NCBI GenBank assembly: GCA_937916565.1
Contig: CALFSR010000115.1
Location: 1 to 42,602 of the forward strand
Direction of reading: 5' to 3'
DNA length: 42,602 nt
From: an uncultured Bacillota bacterium
GTDB taxonomy: Bacteria > Bacillota > Limnochordia > Limnochordales > ZCTH02-B6
In this document: positions 38,875-42,602 of the stretch, piece by piece
Layout of the letters: every line of letters begins with the position of its first letter
Numbering within the stretch: position 1 is the stretch's first letter
Notes under the pieces: model-generated
Databases searched by the model: none
What the model saw: only the letters and a program-made list of their open reading frames with translations
Told to the model about the DNA's origin: nothing
Program-made: the position numbers and the translations under genes

Positions 38875-41196
38875 CTAGACCTTGACATCGATTCGCGTTG
38901 CCTGGCCCAAGCTCCACGGCGCCTGAGCGGGATCGTCCCCGCCACCGGCATCATCGTGCAAGGCCTCTAGCGAAACCGCGTCGCTCACCGGCGCCCAGCC
39001 GGCCTGCCGGTCCGGTTGCGGCTCCGAATGGCCGGTGCCGCTGCCTGTGCTCGCTCCGGCACCGCCGTCAAACCACGACGGATTGTGACCTCCGTCGGAC
39101 CCGGGGCCGCTGTCCACCCCGGCGCCGACCAGCTGCAGGCCGTGCTCAGCCAAGGCCGCCCGCAGCTGGGGCAAGTCATGTTCGATCCATGCCCGCACCT
39201 GAGGGTTCTCCACGGCAAACCGGGCGGTCACGCTACCGGACGGATCGACGCTGATCCGCAACACGACTTCCCCGAGGTGCTCAGGATGGAGCCGGATGGA
39301 GACCCGTGCGGCACCGTCCGGCCCGACTTCCTGCCGCCACGACGCCACCATTTCTTGAACGTGCGCGGCCAGCTGCTCCATAACCGATGCTCTCGTCGCG
39401 CCCTCGGCTCCGGCCGTTTCGGGCCCAGCCCCGGCTGAGGAAAGCGGCGCCTGCCCGGCGATGAGCCCGAAGCCGCCGTCGGTCCCCAGACCATCATGAC
39501 CCGGGGCCGCTGAAGCCAAAGGCACACCCGAAGCCGTTTCGCCCGCGGCAAGGCGGCCGGACGTCCAGGATGGCGTCGCGGAAGGATCGCGCTGCTCGTC
39601 GTCGCGGGGGTCGGACGTCTCCCCTCCGCCGCCCTCGCCTGCCACCCCGGGGTGTACCCCGTTCAAGCCGCCAGGCTGGCCGCTAGTTACCTGCGGCCCG
39701 CTATGTCCGGAAGCGACGGGCTCTTGCTCCAGGACCGCTTCCGGCTCCATACCGGTAGCCCATGGGGACGGCAGTTCCCAAGCTGCGCTGGTCGCGTGGC
39801 CATCTGCCCCTTGAGTCAATCCGAGACTATCTGGCGAAGGCCCGCCGGCAGTCTCCCGGTCGCCCCCAGTCATCGCCTGCGAATCCGAAGGCGCGGCCGG
39901 AGGAAAACCGATACTCCGGCGGACCTCCTCCGCCAGAGATCGAACCGGGGAAGCACCGATCGGGCCGGTCGGCGGCTCCGTGCCGCCTATCCCAGGACGC
40001 GTTCCCGCCGTCACGGCGGCTGCAGCGCCTCTCGTCATCTCGGGCACGCCTTCATCGTGCGCGGTGGGCCACGCGGCCGAGGTTAACCCGCTGTTCCCAC
40101 CTGGGCCAACGGCGGGAGCCGTCCCACCTGCTGCGCCGGTCTGCATGTCATGCGCTGCGGGCAAGTCGGCAGGCGGGGACTCCACCCCGTCGTCTTCCGG
40201 CTCGAAGCCGGCGGCATCGTCACCTGCCCCACCGGCTTCTGCCTGCTGAAGCCGCTGCCAAGGTTTCGCCTGGGCGGCGCGGGCGACGTCCATGATGCGC
40301 GCGAGCGAGTGTTCACGGGACGCGGCTTGCCGGCGCCGGGCAGCCCCGGTCTTGGCGAGCCGGCCAGCCGGGGCCATGCGCGTATCCTCCGGACCCGACC
40401 CGTCACCATCGCTGAGCGCTGCCTGCCCGACGGCGGGGACGCTGCCGGGAATGCCCGGTCCCGGCCCGCCCTGAAGAAACGGCGGACCGAGCACGGGCCC
40501 GTCACCCCGGGACAATCCGGGTGCACCGATCACTTCCTCCGGGGCTCCCGGCCGCAGGGGCGCACCGGACGGAATGCCTGCCTGTGGCAAGACGGAGGGA
40601 TCGCTGCTCGCGGGAATCGAAACTCCACCGCCCGCCGGCGCCGGCGGGGCGGCCAGCACCCGGTCGGAAGCAAGATGGAGAACGCCGCCGGCTGCCCTGG
40701 CCAGCCCGCCGCTCGCTGCCCCCGCTGAGGGCGACGGAAAGGGCGCGCCTTGCATCGCGTCAATCACGCCGCCGTGGGCGCGTGCAAAAGCGACTGCTTC
40801 GTCCGTGCTGGAGGGGGGAGTTAGGCCTGCCCCCTCGTCAGGACCCTGCCCCAAGCCGGCTGCTCCCACCGTGCCCGGACCGGGCGAAACCGACGTCTCG
40901 CCGGTAGCGATCGGCGGCGCAACTCCGGCACCGCTCCACGGCGCGGCTGAGGACCAAGGATCGCCTCCACCGGTACGGGCCCCGTCACGCTCCGCTGCGT
41001 CGTCCGGGCGCACGCCGCGCCGATGCGGGGGACGCCCAGCGCCGGGCGTCTCGCGTTCACGGATTTGCTCGTTCAACAGAGCTCTAAAGTCGCCGCGTTG
41101 GGCTGGTTGGGACCTGCCGTGCAAGCCGCCTGGCGCATCACCTGGCGGCGGAGCCGGCGTTCCGGGCAAGATACCGACTGGGTGCATGACGTCCAT
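38875..41196 (-). CDS. fliK: Flagellar hook-length control protein FliK (long form)
   Basis: Exported molecular ruler that measures the hook and triggers FlhB switching. The first 570 or so residues are Gly/Ala/Pro-rich and low in complexity, as in other FliK rulers. The conserved C-terminal domain (about 590-690) reads VSIRLHPEHLGEVVLRISVD-SGSVTARFAVENPQVRAWIE with LPQLRAALAEHGLQL. At 773 residues it is considerably longer than the 400-500 usual for the family. ATG 41194-41196 or the ATG three codons later is the start; neither has a strong ribosome site. It lies between the YlxF-like gene and flgD, the expected place. Confidence 0.92.
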   Translation of the reverse strand: MDVMHPVGILPGTPAPPPGDAPGGLHGRSQPAQRGDFRALLNEQIRERETPGAGRPPHRRGVRPDDAAERDGARTGGGDPWSSAAPWSGAGVAPPIATGETSVSPGPGTVGAAGLGQGPDEGAGLTPPSSTDEAVAFARAHGGVIDAMQGAPFPSPSAGAASGGLARAAGGVLHLASDRVLAAPPAPAGGGVSIPASSDPSVLPQAGIPSGAPLRPGAPEEVIGAPGLSRGDGPVLGPPFLQGGPGPGIPGSVPAVGQAALSDGDGSGPEDTRMAPAGRLAKTGAARRRQAASREHSLARIMDVARAAQAKPWQRLQQAEAGGAGDDAAGFEPEDDGVESPPADLPAAHDMQTGAAGGTAPAVGPGGNSGLTSAAWPTAHDEGVPEMTRGAAAAVTAGTRPGIGGTEPPTGPIGASPVRSLAEEVRRSIGFPPAAPSDSQAMTGGDRETAGGPSPDSLGLTQGADGHATSAAWELPSPWATGMEPEAVLEQEPVASGHSGPQVTSGQPGGLNGVHPGVAGEGGGGETSDPRDDEQRDPSATPSWTSGRLAAGETASGVPLASAAPGHDGLGTDGGFGLIAGQAPLSSAGAGPETAGAEGATRASVMEQLAAHVQEMVASWRQEVGPDGAARVSIRLHPEHLGEVVLRISVDPSGSVTARFAVENPQVRAWIEHDLPQLRAALAEHGLQLVGAGVDSGPGSDGGHNPSWFDGGAGASTGSGTGHSEPQPDRQAGWAPVSDAVSLEALHDDAGGGDDPAQAPWSLGQATRIDVKV

Positions 41197-41229
41197 CCCA
41201 TCCGCCTGCGATGTTTCCTTTCTCTACGA

Positions 41230-41257
41230 TCGTCGTCCAAGCGGGGGTAGACCTTTA
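41230..41257 (-). promoter_or_regulatory. Candidate SigD promoter in the gap before fliK
   Basis: On the minus strand TAAAG (TAAA at 41254-41257) is followed after a 16-base spacer by GACGACGA (41230-41237), resembling the sigma-28 pattern TAAA-N15/16-GCCGATA in five of eight -10 positions. It lies in the 94-base gap between the YlxF-like gene and fliK, one of the few gaps in the operon. The spacer includes a small GGGG/CCCC inverted repeat overlapping the -35. Plausible but unproven. Confidence 0.35.
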
Positions 41258-41290
41258 GCCCCATCGGTGAAGCGTTTCTATGAGGAACGG

Positions 41291-41854
41291 CTAGAGGCCG
41301 AGCCGGCGGGAGACTTCCGCCGCCCGGCTTGCGGGAAGCGCGGCCAAGATCTGGCCCGCCTGACGGGGCGACATGTCGGCGAGGATGACGGCGATCTCCT
41401 CATCCGTCAAGTCAACCAGGATGCGGGCTGCCTCCTGGGGGCGCATGGCGGCGTACAACGACCGGAGGTGATCCATGGCCGCGGCCTCATCCTCCAGCAG
41501 CCTGACAGCAGATTCCCGCGCGGCCAGCTGTTCTTCCCACCGGGCGAGCTCCTGGCGGCGGCGCTCAAGCTGCAGCTCCTCGTCCTCGAGCCGGCGCCGC
41601 TCCTCGGCAAGCGCCCGGGCCTCGTCCTCCAGCTCCGCCTGCCAGCCAGCCAGCTGCTGCTCCCGAGCCGCAAGGCGCGCCGACTCCTCTTGCCCCAGTT
41701 CATACCGCTCCACGTGCGGGGCAATCGCGGGGAGGACCCGGACCTGCTCCCAGAGGGGACCCGCCCAGTCCCACAGTCCGATAATTTGGACGACCACGGC
41801 CAGCGTCACGAGGGATACGATGAGCAGCCCAACGGCCAGTACGGTTTTCCACAT
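41291..41854 (-). CDS. ylxF: YlxF/MotE-family protein: membrane anchor, coiled coil and MgtE-N-like domain
   Basis: Flagellar-operon protein of 187 residues whose relatives (YlxF in Bacillus, MotE in Sinorhizobium) are thought to assist the stator or basal body; the molecular role is not settled. One N-terminal membrane helix (WKTVLAVGLLIVSLVTLAVV), an extended charged coiled coil (about 48-122, rich in Glu/Arg/Leu), and a C-terminal helical MgtE_N-like domain with LYAAMRPQEAARILVDLTDEE and ILADMSPRQAGQILAAL. ATG 41852-41854 is preferred for GGGGGAG eight bases upstream; a GTG three codons earlier overlaps the fliJ stop. Confidence 0.85.
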   Translation of the reverse strand: MWKTVLAVGLLIVSLVTLAVVVQIIGLWDWAGPLWEQVRVLPAIAPHVERYELGQEESARLAAREQQLAGWQAELEDEARALAEERRRLEDEELQLERRRQELARWEEQLAARESAVRLLEDEAAAMDHLRSLYAAMRPQEAARILVDLTDEEIAVILADMSPRQAGQILAALPASRAAEVSRRLGL

Positions 41855-41859
41855 AGGCT

Positions 41860-42324
41860 TCACTCCCCCGTCGGCCCGGCTTCCCGCCGCGCACGGGCGG
41901 CACGGGTCCCGGCAAGGTCATCCAGGACAACCTGGTCCAGCCTTGCCATGGCCAGCTCGTGGGCGGCACGCCGCTTCTCGGCTACCCGTTCCAGGGCCCG
42001 CCGCTCCTTGACGGCGCCGAGCAGTACAACCCTAGCCCGATCGAGCACGCGGGTCTTCTCGGCGAGCTCCGCCTCAAGAGCCAGCCGGCGCCCGTAAAGG
42101 GCCGCCCGGTGCTGCCAACCGAGCGAGAGCATATCCGGGTCCACAGCGCCTCGACCTGTGCCGGTTCCGGCCGCGGCCGCGCGGCGGGCCGCCTCGGTCT
42201 GCTCGAGGAGGTGCGCGCACGCGTCCACGTCGGCCTGCGCCTGTAGAACCGCATGCCGGCGCTGCTCCTCCACAATCCGCTTCACGTCCAGCACCCGCTG
42301 CAGGGAAAAACGGAACGCCCGCAT
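41860..42324 (-). CDS. fliJ: Flagellar export chaperone/ATPase-associated protein FliJ
   Basis: Coiled-coil protein that sits in the FliI hexamer ring and engages FlhA during export. 154 residues, beginning FRFSLQRVLDVKRIVEEQRR as FliJ proteins do, then almost entirely predicted helix rich in Ala/Arg/Glu, with an RALERVAEKRRAAHELAMARLDQ-like second helix (quoted only in part here). ATG 42322-42324 shares one base with the fliI stop (TGATG) and has GGGAG six bases upstream. The conserved fliI-fliJ pairing supports the call for this variable family. Confidence 0.92.
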   Translation of the reverse strand: MRAFRFSLQRVLDVKRIVEEQRRHAVLQAQADVDACAHLLEQTEAARRAAAAGTGTGRGAVDPDMLSLGWQHRAALYGRRLALEAELAEKTRVLDRARVVLLGAVKERRALERVAEKRRAAHELAMARLDQVVLDDLAGTRAARARREAGPTGE

Positions 42325-42602
42325 CAAAACTCCCTCACAAGCCGTGCAACGCTCTCCGTCATCGGCGCCTTCTCCCACGGGTCTTGCCGGAGGAACGCCC
42401 GTACCGCCTCGATGCGGGCCAGAGCGTGGTCGATGCGCGGGTTTGCGCCGGCCACGTAGGCGCCGATGTTCACCAAGTCTTCGGCCTGTGCGTACGTAGA
42501 CAAGATCTCCCGCACCCGTCCCGCCGCATCCTGCTGCTCGCGGCTGGCCAGGTCCGTCATAAGCCGGCTGACGCTGGCTAGCACGTCGATGGCCGGATAG
42601 TG
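42324..42602 (-). CDS. fliI: Flagellum-specific ATP synthase FliI, C-terminal part (gene runs off the right edge)
   Basis: ATPase of the flagellar type III export apparatus. Only the last 92 codons are in the window, read directly to the edge. They begin HYPAIDVLASVSRLM, which matches the late part of the F1-type catalytic domain of FliI, and end with the helical C-terminal domain (LVNIGAYVAGANPRIDHALA). Walker motifs would be outside the window. The stop overlaps the fliJ start. Confidence 0.93.
   Translation of the reverse strand, partial: HYPAIDVLASVSRLMTDLASREQQDAAGRVREILSTYAQAEDLVNIGAYVAGANPRIDHALARIEAVRAFLRQDPWEKAPMTESVARLVREF

Noticed and set aside
1..42602. tRNA, rRNA, CRISPR array, insertion sequence, prophage or attachment site
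   Set aside because: I looked for cloverleaf-like sequences, repeated spacers, transposase motifs and long terminal repeats and found none; the window is entirely conserved chromosomal operons.

Overview
The window is one continuous block of housekeeping and flagellar genes, all on the minus strand, so it reads biologically from right (42602) to left (1). The DNA is visibly GC-rich. A PolC-type replicative polymerase, the rpsB-tsf-pyrH-frr-uppS-cdsA-dxr-rseP-proS-polC-rimP-nusA-ylxR-ylxQ-infB-ylxP-rbfA-nrnA-truB-ribF order, and a Bacillus/Clostridia-style fla operon point to a high-GC member of the Bacillota (Firmicutes), of the Symbiobacterium, Thermaerobacter or Limnochordia kind. That placement is inference from gene content; no rRNA gene is present.

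Right part (42602-24180): a fla operon in the order fliI (3' end only), fliJ, a YlxF/MotE-like gene, fliK, flgD, flgE, motA, motB, fliL, fliM, fliY, fliO, fliP, fliQ, fliR, flhB, flhA, flhF, flhG, a PilZ (YcgR-like) gene and sigD. Genes overlap by a few bases or nearly touch almost throughout. The products form the export gate, the hook and its length control, the C-ring, the stator, the FlhF/FlhG placement pair, a likely c-di-GMP receptor and the flagellar sigma factor. The che genes that sit inside the Bacillus version (cheY, cheB, cheA, cheW, cheC, cheD) are missing here. FliM lacks the N-terminal CheY-binding peptide and the middle domain of FliY looks degenerate. Between sigD and rpsB lie two small genes with their own sigma-A-like promoter; one resembles SwrB in layout and position.

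Middle (23269-12376): a strong promoter precedes rpsB-tsf, which ends at a clear intrinsic terminator (21701-21728). pyrH, frr, a small PASTA-like gene, uppS, cdsA and an AI-2E-family membrane protein follow. An extended -10 promoter precedes dxr, rseP, proS and a family-2 glycosyltransferase, leading into polC. The ispG gene often found beside rseP/proS is absent.

Left part (12324-1): polC encodes a polymerase without the 3'-5' exonuclease domain normally inserted in its PHP domain, while all nine PHP metal ligands are visible. A consensus-like promoter and a leader with two hairpins precede rimP, nusA, ylxR, ylxQ, infB, ylxP, rbfA, nrnA, truB and ribF (5' part only). NusA carries a C-terminal acidic extension of about 240 residues.

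I found no tRNA, rRNA, CRISPR array, insertion sequence or prophage. No gene-free stretch exceeds 300 bases; the longest are 21549-21741, 8498-8652 and 23128-23265, each described below. No clearly new multi-gene system is present. The points most worth a second look are the exonuclease-less PolC, the apparently chemotaxis-uncoupled motor with a PilZ gene, and the NusA tail.
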